Shown here: positions 23,649 through 33,499 of the stretch, piece after piece
How positions within the stretch are numbered: position 1 is the stretch's first letter
How the letters are laid out: the number at the start of each line of letters is the position of its first letter
From: Burkholderiales bacterium
GTDB lineage: Bacteria > Pseudomonadota > Gammaproteobacteria > Burkholderiales > Burkholderiaceae_C
Assembly: GCA_028868305.1 (NCBI GenBank)
Contig: JAGWUS010000038.1
Coordinates: forward strand, 1-38,437
Reading direction: 5' to 3'
DNA: 38,437 bases
Made by a program: the position numbers and the translations under genes
Notes under the pieces: generated by a model
What the model was told of the DNA's origin: nothing
The model's input: the letters and a program-made list of their open reading frames with translations, nothing else
Databases searched by the model: none

Positions 23649-24209
23649 ATGGCAATTAATGAGATCAAGAAGGCGCTGGAAGGGAAGATGGATCTTTCCA
23701 TCTCTTCGTTCAAGAACAATCTGACGAAGATCCGGACTGGCAGAGCAAACCCTGCCTTACTGGATACGGTGCATGTGGACTACTACGGATCAATGCTGCC
23801 TATCAGCCAGGTCGCCAATCTCTCCTTGCTGGATGCTCGTACCATCGGCGTGCAGCCTTGGGAGAAGGGCATGGGCGCGAAAATTGAGAAAGCCATTCGC
23901 GACAGCGATCTCGGACTCAATCCGTCCAGTATGGGGGATCTGATTCGTGTCCCCATGCCTGTTATGACCGAGGAACGCAGGCGTGAACTGACCAAGGTTG
24001 TGCGCGGTGAAGGTGAAGGTGCCAAGATTGCGATCCGCAATTTGCGCCGTGACGCTAATGAAGCCGTCAAAAAAATGGTCAAAGACAAACTCGCATCAGA
24101 AGATGACCAAAAGCGATCAGAAGCTGAAATTCAGAAGCTGACAGACAAGCATATTGCCGAGGTTGACCGCCTGGTGTCGTCCAAGGAACAGGACATCATG
24201 GCGGTCTGA
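23649..24209 (+). CDS. frr: Ribosome recycling factor
   Basis: Splits the post-termination ribosome together with EF-G. The tRNA-like three-helix protein is recognised from [26 protein letters not shown] N-terminus ([16 protein letters not shown] at about 20-35), [27 protein letters not shown], and the helical end [27 protein letters not shown]. 186 residues, standard. ATG 23649 is chosen because the preceding part of the open frame does not match the family; a G-rich stretch (GCGGGGGTGTG) serves as a rough ribosome site. Confidence 0.97.
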   Translation: MAINEIKKALEGKMDLSISSFKNNLTKIRTGRANPALLDTVHVDYYGSMLPISQVANLSLLDARTIGVQPWEKGMGAKIEKAIRDSDLGLNPSSMGDLIRVPMPVMTEERRRELTKVVRGEGEGAKIAIRNLRRDANEAVKKMVKDKLASEDDQKRSEAEIQKLTDKHIAEVDRLVSSKEQDIMAV

Positions 24210-24238
24210 AATCAGCGTCTGATTCTGTCCAACCCCTG

Positions 24239-24964
24239 ATGTCTACACAGCAGCACATTCCGCACCATATTGCTGTGGTGATGGATGGTAATGGTCGCTG
24301 GGCATCAAAGCGTCTTCTTCCGCGCATTGCCGGTCACCGCCAAGGGGTGGAGAGTCTGAAGCGACTGGTTCGGGCGTGTGTTGTCCGCGGTGTTTCTGTA
24401 CTTACGGTCTTTGCCTTTTCCTCTGAAAACTGGAATCGACCCGCCGACGAAGTGAGCGGATTGATGGACATTCTGGTTCTGGCCCTGGCCCGGGAAGTGC
24501 CTCAACTCAAACGTGATGGTGTTCGACTGAAATTTATCGGTGCCCGCGAGGGATTGTCCAAGCGTGTGACACGCGGGTTGTTGGAGGCCGAGTCGGCTAC
24601 GCAGACCAATTCCCGGCTAATGCTGAACGTCTGCTTCAATTACGGTGGACGGTGGGATATTGCAAATGCTGCGTCCCAACTGGCCCTGCTTGGCCAGGAA
24701 ATTACTGAAAAAAGTCTAGGCGCGTCATTGTCCACAGCAGATTGTGGTGATCCTGACCTGATTATCCGCACAGGAGGCGAGCGGCGACTGAGTAATTTTC
24801 TCTTGTGGCAGGCAGCATATGCCGAGTTATTCTTTAGCGATCTGTTATGGCCGGATTTCGATGAGCTTGCACTGGAGGGCGCTCTGGATGACTTTGCTTC
24901 GCGTGAGCGTCGGTTCGGTATGACGTCTGCGCAAGTTGCGGACCAGACCAATCAACCAGCCTGA
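24239..24964 (+). CDS. uppS: Undecaprenyl pyrophosphate synthase (isoprenyl transferase)
   Basis: Cis-prenyltransferase that condenses eight isopentenyl pyrophosphates onto farnesyl pyrophosphate to make the C55 lipid carrier for peptidoglycan, O-antigen and related polymers. The signature HHIAVVMDGNGRWA holds catalytic D16; GHRQGVESLKRLVRAC, FAFSSENWNRP (about 60-70), NVCFNYGGRWDI and DPDLIIRTGGERRLSNFLLWQAAYAE follow. 241 residues, usual length. ATG 24239 lies 29 nt after frr; the ribosome site is weak. It is followed by cdsA after 11 nt. Confidence 0.97.
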   Translation: MSTQQHIPHHIAVVMDGNGRWASKRLLPRIAGHRQGVESLKRLVRACVVRGVSVLTVFAFSSENWNRPADEVSGLMDILVLALAREVPQLKRDGVRLKFIGAREGLSKRVTRGLLEAESATQTNSRLMLNVCFNYGGRWDIANAASQLALLGQEITEKSLGASLSTADCGDPDLIIRTGGERRLSNFLLWQAAYAELFFSDLLWPDFDELALEGALDDFASRERRFGMTSAQVADQTNQPA

Positions 24965-24975
24965 AGGGAACGTAA

Positions 24976-25821
24976 ATGCTCGGACAAAGAATCATCACTG
25001 CATTGCTGATGTTGGCGGTCCTGCTGCCTGCGGTCTTCTATCCAGTTCCGTTTCCCTTTTTGACGGTCGCATTGATTCTGATTGCCGCCGGCGCTTGGGA
25101 ATGGGCCAAAATGAATCAGATGTCCTTTCAGGTGTCCTTGCTCTATGGGGCACTCTGCGCCTTATTGTGTGCAGTTACCTGGTTTGTCGGTGGCGTACAG
25201 ACCCCCATGCGCATGTTCTGGATTTTTGCAGGGTCCGCATGGGTTTTGATAGGTTCGCTTCTTTTGCGCGCCGGTGTGGCAGCATGGTCCGGAGTACCGA
25301 AGTCGATCCGGCTGCTGGGCGGGATGCTGGCTTTGTGGGCCGCATGGCTTGCCGTTGCACAGGCCAGAGCGGTTGGAATCAATTTCCTGTTTTCAGTTCT
25401 GGTGCTGGTGTGGGTTGCGGATATTTTTGCGTACTTCTTTGGACGGGCCCTGGGAGGAAGATTTTTTACCAACAAGCTTGCGCCTTCCATCAGTCCTGGA
25501 AAGACCTGGGAGGGCGCTTTGGGTGGTATGTTGGGCGTAGTTGTCTGCGCATTCCTATGGCGTTGGATTGATACCGTACTGGTCGTTGACTCTCTCAGTC
25601 TGTACAGTCGCCTGTGGGAACGTGGACCAGTCGTTATGTTTGTTGCAGTCGTCTTCATGGCTGCCATGAGTGTGGTGGGCGATTTGGTGGAGTCGCTGTT
25701 CAAGCGCAATGCCGGCATCAAGGACAGCAGTGCACTACTCCCCGGACATGGTGGGGTGCTGGATCGTGTCGATGCGCTACTGCCAACATTGTCAATTGCA
25801 ATGATGTTGAGTACGGTATGA
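24976..25821 (+). CDS. cdsA: Phosphatidate cytidylyltransferase
   Basis: Integral membrane enzyme making CDP-diacylglycerol from phosphatidic acid and CTP, the branch point of phospholipid synthesis. The protein has about eight membrane segments, with the first at 5-40. The CTP-transferase signature is at the C-terminus: APSISPGKTWEGALGG (about 171-186) and LFKRNAGIKDSSALLPGHGGVLDRVDALL (about 240-268). 281 residues. ATG 24976 follows GAAGGGAACG. Its stop overlaps the dxr start as ATGA. Confidence 0.96.
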   Translation: MLGQRIITALLMLAVLLPAVFYPVPFPFLTVALILIAAGAWEWAKMNQMSFQVSLLYGALCALLCAVTWFVGGVQTPMRMFWIFAGSAWVLIGSLLLRAGVAAWSGVPKSIRLLGGMLALWAAWLAVAQARAVGINFLFSVLVLVWVADIFAYFFGRALGGRFFTNKLAPSISPGKTWEGALGGMLGVVVCAFLWRWIDTVLVVDSLSLYSRLWERGPVVMFVAVVFMAAMSVVGDLVESLFKRNAGIKDSSALLPGHGGVLDRVDALLPTLSIAMMLSTV

Positions 25822-27017
25822 GGTTTCCAAAGCAGCGCCTGGTCGTTTTGGGTTCAACTGGATCCATTGGTGTTAACACGCTCGATGTCGTGGACCGGCA
25901 CCCTGGCCGATTTGAAGTCTTTGCATTGACTGCCTCAACACGGGTTGACGCGATGCTTGCCCAGTGCGTGCAGCATAGACCGGTCTATGCCGTGATGGCC
26001 AGTGAAGAGCATGGCAAGGCACTTCAACATCAATGTTCTGCACTTGGCATGTCCACCCGGGTCCTGTGGGGTGCAGCAGCCATTGAAATGGTGGCCGGGC
26101 ATGAACAGGCAGATGTGGTCATGGCGGCAATAGTTGGAGCAGCTGGCCTGGCGCCCTGTTTGGCTGCTGCACGCACCGGCAAGAGGTTGCTTTTGGCCAA
26201 TAAGGAAGCGCTTGTAGTCGGTGGGCAACTCTTCATGGATGCGGTTGCTGCCGGCAATGCGACCTTGCTGCCGATTGACAGTGAGCACTCTGCCATCTTC
26301 CAGTCATTGCCCGAGGATCCCAAATCATGGCCGTCGCGAGTCGACAAGATTATCCTTACTGCATCTGGAGGGCCATTTCGTACACGTAACCCGCTCACCC
26401 TGCGCGACGTAACGCCTGAGCAGGCGTGCGCCCACCCCAACTGGGTGATGGGCCGGAAAATATCGGTGGACTCGGCCACCATGATGAACAAGGCGCTGGA
26501 GGTGATTGAGGCGCGCCACTTGTTTGGGTTACCGTCCGAAAAGATCGAGGTGGTCATCCATCCGCAAAGCGTTATTCATTCCATGGTGCAGTTTGTGGAC
26601 CATTCCGTGGTGGCGCAACTGGGAACGCCGGACATGCGTGGGCCCATTGCATATGGGTTGTCCTGGCCGCACCGGATTGCGTCGGGTGCCGCCGCTCTGG
26701 ACTTCTCCTCCATGGCAGCGCTGACGTTTGAGCCGTTTGACAGCAAAGACCACAGGGCGCGCTTTCCGGGGTTGGCGCTGGCGTGGGATGTTCTTGATGG
26801 CGCCCCCGGTAGTCCCGCTGTTCTGAATGCGGCCAATGAGGTTGCCGTAGAAGCTTTTCTTGATCGGCGTATCCGCTTCGACCAGATTCATCACGTGAAT
26901 GTGCAGACCCTGGAGGCCCTGTTTCCCAGCCCGCCTGCGTCGCTTGCCGATTTGCTTGCACTGGATGCCCAATCTCGGCAAATTGCACATGCAATCGTGA
27001 GTCGCTTGGCATCGTGA
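25818..27017 (+). CDS. dxr: 1-deoxy-D-xylulose 5-phosphate reductoisomerase
   Basis: Second enzyme of the methylerythritol phosphate route to isoprenoids, supplying precursors to UppS; NADPH- and metal-dependent, cytosolic, target of fosmidomycin. The NADPH site VVLGSTGSIGVNTLDVV (8-24) is followed by LLANKEALVVGG, PIDSEHSAIFQ, the catalytic-loop LTASGGPFRTRN, HPNWVMGRKISVDSATMMNKALEVIEA and NAANEVAVEAFL. 399 residues, standard. ATG 25818 overlaps the cdsA stop (ATGA), so translation is coupled; upstream frame extension inside cdsA is not used. Confidence 0.97.
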   Translation: MRFPKQRLVVLGSTGSIGVNTLDVVDRHPGRFEVFALTASTRVDAMLAQCVQHRPVYAVMASEEHGKALQHQCSALGMSTRVLWGAAAIEMVAGHEQADVVMAAIVGAAGLAPCLAAARTGKRLLLANKEALVVGGQLFMDAVAAGNATLLPIDSEHSAIFQSLPEDPKSWPSRVDKIILTASGGPFRTRNPLTLRDVTPEQACAHPNWVMGRKISVDSATMMNKALEVIEARHLFGLPSEKIEVVIHPQSVIHSMVQFVDHSVVAQLGTPDMRGPIAYGLSWPHRIASGAAALDFSSMAALTFEPFDSKDHRARFPGLALAWDVLDGAPGSPAVLNAANEVAVEAFLDRRIRFDQIHHVNVQTLEALFPSPPASLADLLALDAQSRQIAHAIVSRLAS

Positions 27018-27035
27018 TGTGAGCAGGAGGCCGCT

Positions 27036-28394
27036 TTGACCACGGTTATTGCTTTCATTGTTGCCATCGGCATTCTTGTTGCCGTGCATGAATGGGGGCA
27101 CTTTGTTGTTGCACGCATGTGTGGTGTCCGTGTTCTGCGGTTCTCTGTGGGTTTTGGGCCGCAGGTGGCGGGGTGGACTTCCGTACGCTCGGGGACGCAA
27201 TACAGCATTGGGATGCTTCCGCTGGGCGGTTACGTCAGGATGCTGGATGAGAGGGAGGGGGCGGTAGCTGCCGCGGACCGTCCCATGGCTTTCAATGTGC
27301 AGTCCATCAGCAAACGCGCTGCTATCGTCGTAGCGGGGCCGATTGCCAATCTGCTGCTGGCGGTCATTTTGTATTCCGTGGTGAACTGGTTCGGTGTTGA
27401 ACAGCCGCAGGCAGTAGTCTCCCGGCCCACCGAAGGCTCCATCGCCGCAAAGGCAGGCTTTGTTGGAGGCGAGTTGATTCGGCAAGTGGCTTTTGCTGGA
27501 GACGACCCCGAAGTGGTCGTGTCATTCGACGACTTTCGCTGGTGGCTTGCCCGTGCGGCCCTGGGAAGGCGTGATGTGATGGTGGTTTATTCGACCCATG
27601 GGCAGTCCCTACAGCGCGTTGTCCTGCACCTGGAGGGCTTGGATGTTACGCATGCTGACGCCGCCCTGTTCCGTGCTATTGGCTTTGTAAGCCCATATTC
27701 ACCAGCGAAACTGGGCGAATTGACGGCGCAAGGGGCGGCAGTGCAGGCGGGGCTCCAGAAAGGGGATGTGGTGCTACGCCTGGAAAATACTCCCATAGTT
27801 GATGCCAACCACTTGCGTGAGCTGATCCGGTCTTCACCCAGGAACGGTGCCATTGCCCCTCAGACATGGCTCGTGGAGCGTGCCGGTTCCCAACTGAACA
27901 TTCGGGTTCAACCGAGACTGGAGATCGATGGAGGCCAGCCTATTGGCAGGGTGGGTGCAATGATCGGAGCACCGCCGGCGCTTGTGACCGTTCGCTACGG
28001 CCTGGCGGAAAGCGTACAGAGGTCGTTGGCCCGGACGGCCGAAGTATCGCTTCTGACACTGCGGATGATGGGGCAGATGGTTACCGGCGAAGCTTCGCTG
28101 AAAAACCTCAGCGGACCCATCACTATTGCGGATTACGCTGGAAAATCGGCGTCGCTGGGCTTGGTGCAATTTGCGGTGTTTCTTGCGCTGATCAGCGTCA
28201 GTCTTGGGGTGCTCAACCTCCTGCCACTGCCAGTGCTCGATGGTGGGCACCTGATGTATTATCTTTACGAGTCGGTGGCGGGGCGGCCTGTACCTGATGC
28301 TTGGGTCGACCGACTACAAAAAGTCGGTCTCGCTGTATTGATGCTGATGATGTCGATCGCACTGTTTAACGACATCCATCGCCTGTTGGTATGA
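27036..28394 (+). CDS. rseP: Site-2 zinc metalloprotease RseP
   Basis: Inner-membrane protease that cuts anti-sigma factor RseA inside the membrane after DegS, releasing sigma-E during envelope stress. The zinc motif HEWGH is at 18-22 in the first membrane helix; the second active-site motif is in LNLLPLPVLDGGHL near 400-412; PDZ domains lie between (about 110-290, for example LTAQGAAVQAGLQKGDVVLRLENTPI). 452 residues. The start is TTG 27036, supported by AGGAGG 6 nt upstream; there is no ATG before the zinc motif. It comes right before its functional neighbour bamA, as in many proteobacteria. Confidence 0.95.
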   Translation: MTTVIAFIVAIGILVAVHEWGHFVVARMCGVRVLRFSVGFGPQVAGWTSVRSGTQYSIGMLPLGGYVRMLDEREGAVAAADRPMAFNVQSISKRAAIVVAGPIANLLLAVILYSVVNWFGVEQPQAVVSRPTEGSIAAKAGFVGGELIRQVAFAGDDPEVVVSFDDFRWWLARAALGRRDVMVVYSTHGQSLQRVVLHLEGLDVTHADAALFRAIGFVSPYSPAKLGELTAQGAAVQAGLQKGDVVLRLENTPIVDANHLRELIRSSPRNGAIAPQTWLVERAGSQLNIRVQPRLEIDGGQPIGRVGAMIGAPPALVTVRYGLAESVQRSLARTAEVSLLTLRMMGQMVTGEASLKNLSGPITIADYAGKSASLGLVQFAVFLALISVSLGVLNLLPLPVLDGGHLMYYLYESVAGRPVPDAWVDRLQKVGLAVLMLMMSIALFNDIHRLLV

Positions 28395-28442
28395 CTGGGC
28401 ACCATGTTCCAGGGTTATTTCGGACCATTTTTTTGGACAACC

Positions 28443-30740
28443 ATGCAATTTAATCGTGATTTTTTGCGCAGTGTCTTGTGCACTGTGGTTCTGGGTTTTT
28501 GCGGGCAGCTCGCTTTGGCGCTGGAGCCATTCCAGGTGCGTGACATTCGAGTGGAAGGTCTGCAACGCGTCGAAGCAGGAACCGTATTTGCTTCGTTGTC
28601 TGTGAAGGTTGGAGATACCTACACCGATGACAAGGCGTCTGCCTCTATTCGTGCACTGTTTGCCCTGGGCTTGTTCAAGGACGTGCGCATTGAAGCCAAT
28701 GGTGGCGTGATGGTCGTGATTGTGGAAGAACGCCCCAGTATTGCGGATGTCGAATTTTCCGGTACCAAGGAATTTGACAAGGATGCGCTAAAGAAAGCAC
28801 TGCGCGAAATCGGAATAGCTGATGGTCGTCCCTTTGACAAGGCATTGGTCGATCGCGCCGAGCAGGAGCTAAAGCGGCAGTACATCAGTCGCAGCATGTA
28901 TGCCACGGAGGTCATTACCACCGTCACACCCATAGAGCGCAACCGGGTCAACCTGACGTTCAGCGTTATTGAAGGAGACACAGCCCGCATCACCGACATT
29001 CGTGTCGTGGGTAACAGGGCGTTTTCAGACGATACCCTGTTGGGACTGTTTGACCAGAATACGGGCAGCTGGTTGAGTTGGTACACCAAATCCGACCGCT
29101 ATTCGCGTACCAAACTCAATGCAGATATCGAAACCCTGCGTTCGTACTACCTGACACGCGGCTACCTTGAGTTCAAGGTGGACTCCACGCAGGTTGCCAT
29201 AGCCCCTGACAAGCAGAGTATTGCCATTACCATCAATGTGACTGAAGGTGAGCGCTTTGTGGTTTCCCGCGTCAAACTTGCCGGAAATTACCTGGGCAAG
29301 GAGGAGGAATTTCAGTCGTTGGTCGCGATCAAGGTTGGTGAACCCTACAACGTGGATCAGGTGTCTCAGACTACCAAGGCATTTACTGACTATTTCGCAA
29401 ATTTTGGTTTTGCATTTGCCCGGGCGGAAGCCCGAACCTCCATTGACCGCGCGACCAACCGGGTTGAGATCACACTGCAGGCAGATCCTTCGCGCCGGGC
29501 ATACGTCCGCCGTATCAACGTGGCTGGCAACGATCGGACCCGCGATGAAGTGATCCGGCGCGAATTCCGGCAGCTGGAGGCTGCCTGGTATGACGGCGAA
29601 AAAATCCGTCAGTCCCGCAACCGCGTGGATCGGCTCGGTTTTTTTAAGGAAGTCAGCCTGGAAACCCAGGAGGTCCCTGGGACCCAGGATCAGGTGGACC
29701 TGACGGTCAATGTGGTTGAGAAACCCACTGGCAGCATCAGCCTCGGTGCCGGGCTTTCAAGCGCTGACGGACTCGGGCTTACCTTTGGCTTCAAGCAGGA
29801 GAATGCTTTTGGCTCTGGCAGTTCGCTGGGGATTGAGTTGAACACAAGTAAGTACAACCGGACCGTGGTGTTCAACACCACCAATCCGTACTTTACTGAA
29901 GATGGTGTTTCACGGACGATCGACCTTTATCTGCGGACATCCAAGCCCTACACCGACATTGACAGCTATTCCATCGAAACATCGGGTGCCAGCCTGCGGT
30001 TTGGCGTTCCTTTCACAGATGTAGATACGGTCTTCCTCGGCGGCGGCGTTGAACAAACCCGCATCGTGCCTGGTACGCTGCTGCCCACCGTGTATACCGA
30101 TTTTGCCAACGAATTTGGTTATACGGCCAATGCCCTACCGTTGACCATCGGCTGGGCGCGCGACACGCGGGATAGCGCATTGGTTCCAAGTACTGGCAAG
30201 GTGATGCGTGTATCGGGTGAGTGGAGTGTGGGTGGCGACCTGCGCTATGTACGTGGCACGGTGCAATACCAGCAGTTCTACCCGGTATCCCGCAAGGTGA
30301 CCGCGGCTTTCAACGCAGACCTGTCCATGGGTGCGGGAACCTCGGGTCTTAGCTACCCGGTGTTCAAGAATTATTTCTCGGGTGGCCTGGGCTCCGTGCG
30401 AGGTTTTGAGCAGGGTAGTCTGACCACAGGAACACAGCGTGCCCTTGGGCTGACTGCTACGGGCGGGGCCAGAAAATTCAACGTGAATGCAGAGTTATTG
30501 TCACCGCTACCGGGTGGTGGCAATGACCGGACCTTGCGGATGTATGGTTTCTTTGATGCCGGTGGAATATTTGGTGCGGAAGAGCCTATCGTGGTGGGGG
30601 ACTTCCGGACTTCAGTGGGCGTGGGTATCAGCTGGATTTCCCCCATAGGACCCCTGCGCCTTGCAGTAGCCAAACCCATCAGCAAGTTCGATGGCGATAA
30701 AATACAAAGCTTGCAATTTCAGATTGGAACAACTTTCTAA
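28443..30740 (+). CDS. bamA: Outer membrane protein assembly factor BamA
   Basis: Core of the BAM complex, inserting beta-barrel proteins in the outer membrane. A signal peptide (MQFNRDFLRSVLCTVVLGFCGQ..., cut near ALA before LEPF) leads into five POTRA domains (about 28-420: FQVRDIRVEGLQRVEAGTVFASL is the first), and a 16-strand barrel with the VRGF lid motif (SVRGFEQG) and a C-terminal LQFQIGTTF ending in Phe. 765 residues from ATG 28443; an upstream ATG at 28404 would add 13 residues before the signal peptide and is less likely. Its stop overlaps the skp start by one base (TAATG). Confidence 0.97.
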   Translation: MQFNRDFLRSVLCTVVLGFCGQLALALEPFQVRDIRVEGLQRVEAGTVFASLSVKVGDTYTDDKASASIRALFALGLFKDVRIEANGGVMVVIVEERPSIADVEFSGTKEFDKDALKKALREIGIADGRPFDKALVDRAEQELKRQYISRSMYATEVITTVTPIERNRVNLTFSVIEGDTARITDIRVVGNRAFSDDTLLGLFDQNTGSWLSWYTKSDRYSRTKLNADIETLRSYYLTRGYLEFKVDSTQVAIAPDKQSIAITINVTEGERFVVSRVKLAGNYLGKEEEFQSLVAIKVGEPYNVDQVSQTTKAFTDYFANFGFAFARAEARTSIDRATNRVEITLQADPSRRAYVRRINVAGNDRTRDEVIRREFRQLEAAWYDGEKIRQSRNRVDRLGFFKEVSLETQEVPGTQDQVDLTVNVVEKPTGSISLGAGLSSADGLGLTFGFKQENAFGSGSSLGIELNTSKYNRTVVFNTTNPYFTEDGVSRTIDLYLRTSKPYTDIDSYSIETSGASLRFGVPFTDVDTVFLGGGVEQTRIVPGTLLPTVYTDFANEFGYTANALPLTIGWARDTRDSALVPSTGKVMRVSGEWSVGGDLRYVRGTVQYQQFYPVSRKVTAAFNADLSMGAGTSGLSYPVFKNYFSGGLGSVRGFEQGSLTTGTQRALGLTATGGARKFNVNAELLSPLPGGGNDRTLRMYGFFDAGGIFGAEEPIVVGDFRTSVGVGISWISPIGPLRLAVAKPISKFDGDKIQSLQFQIGTTF

Positions 30741-31249
30741 TGAAGACTCTCAAAACTTCCCTGTATGCGGGTCTGCTGCTGGCTGCGTTTGCAGTCAGCG
30801 CAGCGGCACAGGAATCCAAGGTCGGCTATGTCAATACACAGCGCATTACTTCAGAGTCGGGCCCTGCAAAGACCGCGACGGCCAAGCTGGAGCAGGAGTT
30901 TTCCAAGCGTCAGAAAGAGCTGTCTGACACGAGCGCATCCCTGAAGTCGTTCAGCGAGAAATTTGAACGTGATGCACCTGCAATGAGCGAGAGCCAGCGT
31001 GTTGCGAAGCAAAAGGAGTTCGCTGAACTCAACCGTGATTTCCAGCGCAAGCAGCGTGAGTTTCAGGAAGACTTGAATGGTCGCCGCAACGAAGAGTTGC
31101 AACAGGTGCTGGACAAGGCCAACAAGGCCGTCAAGCAGGTGGCGGATGCCGAGAAGTACGATCTCATCATTCAAGAGGCTGTGTACACCAACGGCAAGCA
31201 CGACATTACAGACAAGGTCATCAAGATACTCAACGCGGGTTCCAAGTAA
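30740..31249 (+). CDS. skp: Periplasmic chaperone Skp/OmpH
   Basis: Trimeric 'jellyfish' chaperone that carries unfolded outer membrane proteins through the periplasm to BamA. A signal peptide (MKTLKTSLYAGLLLAAFAVSAAA, cut before QESK) precedes the beta core VGYVNTQRI and a long charged helix (about 50-140, rich in K/E/Q/R) forming the tentacles, ending with YDLIIQEAVYTNGKHDITDKVIKIL. 169 residues, normal for the family. Start overlaps bamA stop, so translation is coupled. Confidence 0.95.
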   Translation: MKTLKTSLYAGLLLAAFAVSAAAQESKVGYVNTQRITSESGPAKTATAKLEQEFSKRQKELSDTSASLKSFSEKFERDAPAMSESQRVAKQKEFAELNRDFQRKQREFQEDLNGRRNEELQQVLDKANKAVKQVADAEKYDLIIQEAVYTNGKHDITDKVIKILNAGSK

Positions 31250-31252
31250 TTC

Positions 31253-32248
31253 TTGGTGGTTGCGGTGGTGGGCACGCAGATCCCCCTGACCGACTTGATC
31301 GGTTCCTTGGGGGGCGAGCTTGTGGGTGAACCCGCTTTGATGATCACAGGGGTTGCGCCGCTCGAATCCGCCGGCCCTGGCGATATCAGCTTTCTCAGCA
31401 ATCCCAAGTACCAGCAGCAACTGCAGGCTTCTCTGGCGGGTTGCGTCATCGTGGGACCTGCCATGCGTGATTTGGCCGCGGCGCGCGGGACCTGTATCGT
31501 GGCCGAACAGCCCTACCTCTACTTCGCCCGATTGACGCAGTTGTGGAAGCGCAAGCGCAGCGGTGCCTTGGCATCTGCCGTGCACTCCAGTGCCGTCATT
31601 GATCCGCAAGCGACAGTGCATCCCACCGCAAGCGTTGGTGCCTTGTGTGTCATTGAGAGGGGCGCGCGTATCGGTGCAGGGACCGTGCTCAAGTCGCGGG
31701 TCACTCTGGGAGAGGATTGTGTGATTGGCGAGCGTTGCATCGTGCACTCCGGCGCGGTCATTGGATCCGATGGATTTGGCTTCGCGCCCCATGGCGATAC
31801 CTGGGAAAAAATTGAGCAATTGGGCGCAGTACACATAGGCAACGATGTGGAAATTGGCGCCAACACTTGTATCGACCGTGGCGCCTTGCAGGACACCGTG
31901 ATTGAAGACGGCGTCAAGCTTGACAACCTGATTCAGATTGGCCACAACGTGCGGGTGGGGCGCAACACTGCCATGGCGGGGTGTGTGGGCGTGGCGGGCA
32001 GTGCCACCATCGGACCGAATTGCACCGTGGGTGGCGGCGCCATCATCCTGGGGCATCTGACCCTGGGTGCGAACGTCCATATTTCCGCGGCAACGGTGGT
32101 CAGTCGGTCCATCCTGAAGCCGGGTCACTACACCGGCATGTTTCCGATTGACGACAATGCGTCGTGGGAACGCAATGCCGCCACACTCAAGCAGTTGCAC
32201 AGTCTGCGCGACCGAATCAAAACACTCGAAAAAGAGAATCAAAAATGA
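31253..32248 (+). CDS. lpxD: UDP-3-O-acylglucosamine N-acyltransferase LpxD
   Basis: Third enzyme of lipid A synthesis; adds the second 3-hydroxyacyl chain from acyl-ACP to UDP-3-O-acylglucosamine. The uridine-binding N-terminal domain ([16 protein letters not shown]...[13 protein letters not shown]) is followed by left-handed parallel beta-helix hexapeptide repeats (about 105-290, for example [22 protein letters not shown] and [14 protein letters not shown] with the catalytic His), then a C-terminal helix. 331 residues from TTG 31253, 3 nt after the skp stop; GTG 31256 is an equal alternative and the ribosome site is poor, suggesting coupling to skp. Its stop overlaps the fabZ start. Confidence 0.95.
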   Translation: MVVAVVGTQIPLTDLIGSLGGELVGEPALMITGVAPLESAGPGDISFLSNPKYQQQLQASLAGCVIVGPAMRDLAAARGTCIVAEQPYLYFARLTQLWKRKRSGALASAVHSSAVIDPQATVHPTASVGALCVIERGARIGAGTVLKSRVTLGEDCVIGERCIVHSGAVIGSDGFGFAPHGDTWEKIEQLGAVHIGNDVEIGANTCIDRGALQDTVIEDGVKLDNLIQIGHNVRVGRNTAMAGCVGVAGSATIGPNCTVGGGAIILGHLTLGANVHISAATVVSRSILKPGHYTGMFPIDDNASWERNAATLKQLHSLRDRIKTLEKENQK

Positions 32249-32685
32249 TGGACATCCACCAAATCCTGAAGCAGCTTCCCCACCGTTACCCATTCCTGCT
32301 GGTGGATCGCGTACTCGAACTGGACAAGGGGAAGACTATCAAAGCCCTGAAGAATGTCACCATTAACGAGCCGTTTTTTGAAGGCCATTTTCCGCATCGA
32401 CCTGTCATGCCGGGTGTGTTGATGCTCGAGGCTCTGGCGCAAGCGGCGGCACTGCTGGCTTTTGATGCCTTGGACACTTCACCCAACGACCAAATGGTGT
32501 ACTACTTTGCTGGCATAGACGGTGCGCGTTTCAAACGGCCTGTGGAGCCCGGAGATCAGCTCATTTTGAATGTGGAAATGCTGCGCATGAAAGCGGGCAT
32601 TTTCAAATTCAAAGCCAGCGCAACCGTTGGTGGTGAACTCGCTTGCGAGGCTGAGCTGACTTGCGCCATGCGTAACATTGCCTGA
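32245..32685 (+). CDS. fabZ: 3-hydroxyacyl-ACP dehydratase FabZ
   Basis: Dehydrates 3-hydroxyacyl-ACP in fatty acid elongation; competes with LpxA/LpxD for the same substrate, so its place in this cluster balances phospholipid and lipid A synthesis. Hot-dog fold with catalytic H48 ([13 protein letters not shown]) and E62 (LMLEALAQ), 14 residues apart as in E. coli. 146 residues from ATG 32245, which overlaps the lpxD stop (ATGATG, 4 nt). Ribosome site AAAGAGAAT upstream. Confidence 0.97.
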   Translation: MMDIHQILKQLPHRYPFLLVDRVLELDKGKTIKALKNVTINEPFFEGHFPHRPVMPGVLMLEALAQAAALLAFDALDTSPNDQMVYYFAGIDGARFKRPVEPGDQLILNVEMLRMKAGIFKFKASATVGGELACEAELTCAMRNIA

Positions 32686-32697
32686 CAGAGGCGTACT

Positions 32698-33492
32698 GTG
32701 AGCAATATTCACCCGACGGCCCTTGTTGAGCCGGGCGCGGAAATTGATCCGTCAGTCACTGTCGGCCCCTACACGGTTATTGGCCCGCACGTCAAAATCG
32801 CAGCCGGTACCACCGTTGGCCCGCACTGCGTGATCGAGGGCCACACCACCATTGGCCGAGACAACCGGATTTTCCAGTTCAACTCGCTGGGTGCCATTCC
32901 GCAGGACAAGAAATACGCGGGCGAGCCGTGCGAACTCGTCATTGGCGACCGCAACACCATCCGCGAGTTCTGCACCTTCAACATCGGCTCCCCCGGCGAT
33001 GCTGGTGTTACCCGCGTCGGCAACGACAACTGGATCATGGCCTACGTGCACCTGGCGCATGATTGCCATGTGGGTAACAACACGATTTTTGCCAATAACT
33101 CGCAGTTGGCGGGCCATGTGCATGTGGACGACTGGGTGATTCTGGGCGGCTTTACCGTGGTGCACCAGTTTGTGCGCCTGGGTGCCCACAGCATGACGGC
33201 CATGTGCTCCCTGCTGTTTGCGGACCTGCCGCCGTTCGTTATGTGCCAGGGTCAACCCGCTGCGGCGCGCTCCATGAATTTCGAAGGGCTGCGCCGCCGC
33301 GGCTGGAGTCCCGAGCGCATCTCTGGCGTCAAGGCCATTCACAAGGCCCTGTACCGCGACGACCTGACGCTGGAGCAGGCCAAGGCACGGATCACCGAAC
33401 TGGCGGTAGCCCAGCCGGTGACCGAGCCGGATGTGGCCATGATGCTGTCCTTCCTGGACAAGAGCTCAGCCCAGCGCGGCATCGTTCGCTAG
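32698..33492 (+). CDS. lpxA: UDP-N-acetylglucosamine acyltransferase LpxA
   Basis: First step of lipid A synthesis: moves a 3-hydroxyacyl chain from ACP to the 3-OH of UDP-GlcNAc. The protein is a trimer of left-handed beta-helices with hexapeptide repeats over residues 5-190; the catalytic His is probably H121 in [12 protein letters not shown] (H118 nearby). The C-terminal helices ([23 protein letters not shown]) follow. 264 residues; GTG start at 32698, 12 nt after fabZ. From here to the window end the DNA looks more GC-rich in third codon positions than the genes before it. Confidence 0.96.
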   Translation: MSNIHPTALVEPGAEIDPSVTVGPYTVIGPHVKIAAGTTVGPHCVIEGHTTIGRDNRIFQFNSLGAIPQDKKYAGEPCELVIGDRNTIREFCTFNIGSPGDAGVTRVGNDNWIMAYVHLAHDCHVGNNTIFANNSQLAGHVHVDDWVILGGFTVVHQFVRLGAHSMTAMCSLLFADLPPFVMCQGQPAAARSMNFEGLRRRGWSPERISGVKAIHKALYRDDLTLEQAKARITELAVAQPVTEPDVAMMLSFLDKSSAQRGIVR

Positions 33493-33499
33493 GGTCGCT

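Noticed and set aside
26529..27485. 318-codon minus-strand frame over dxr and rseP
   Set aside because: Antisense shadow of two conserved genes.
30851..32293. 480-codon minus-strand frame over skp and lpxD
   Set aside because: Antisense shadow; both plus-strand genes have full family motifs.
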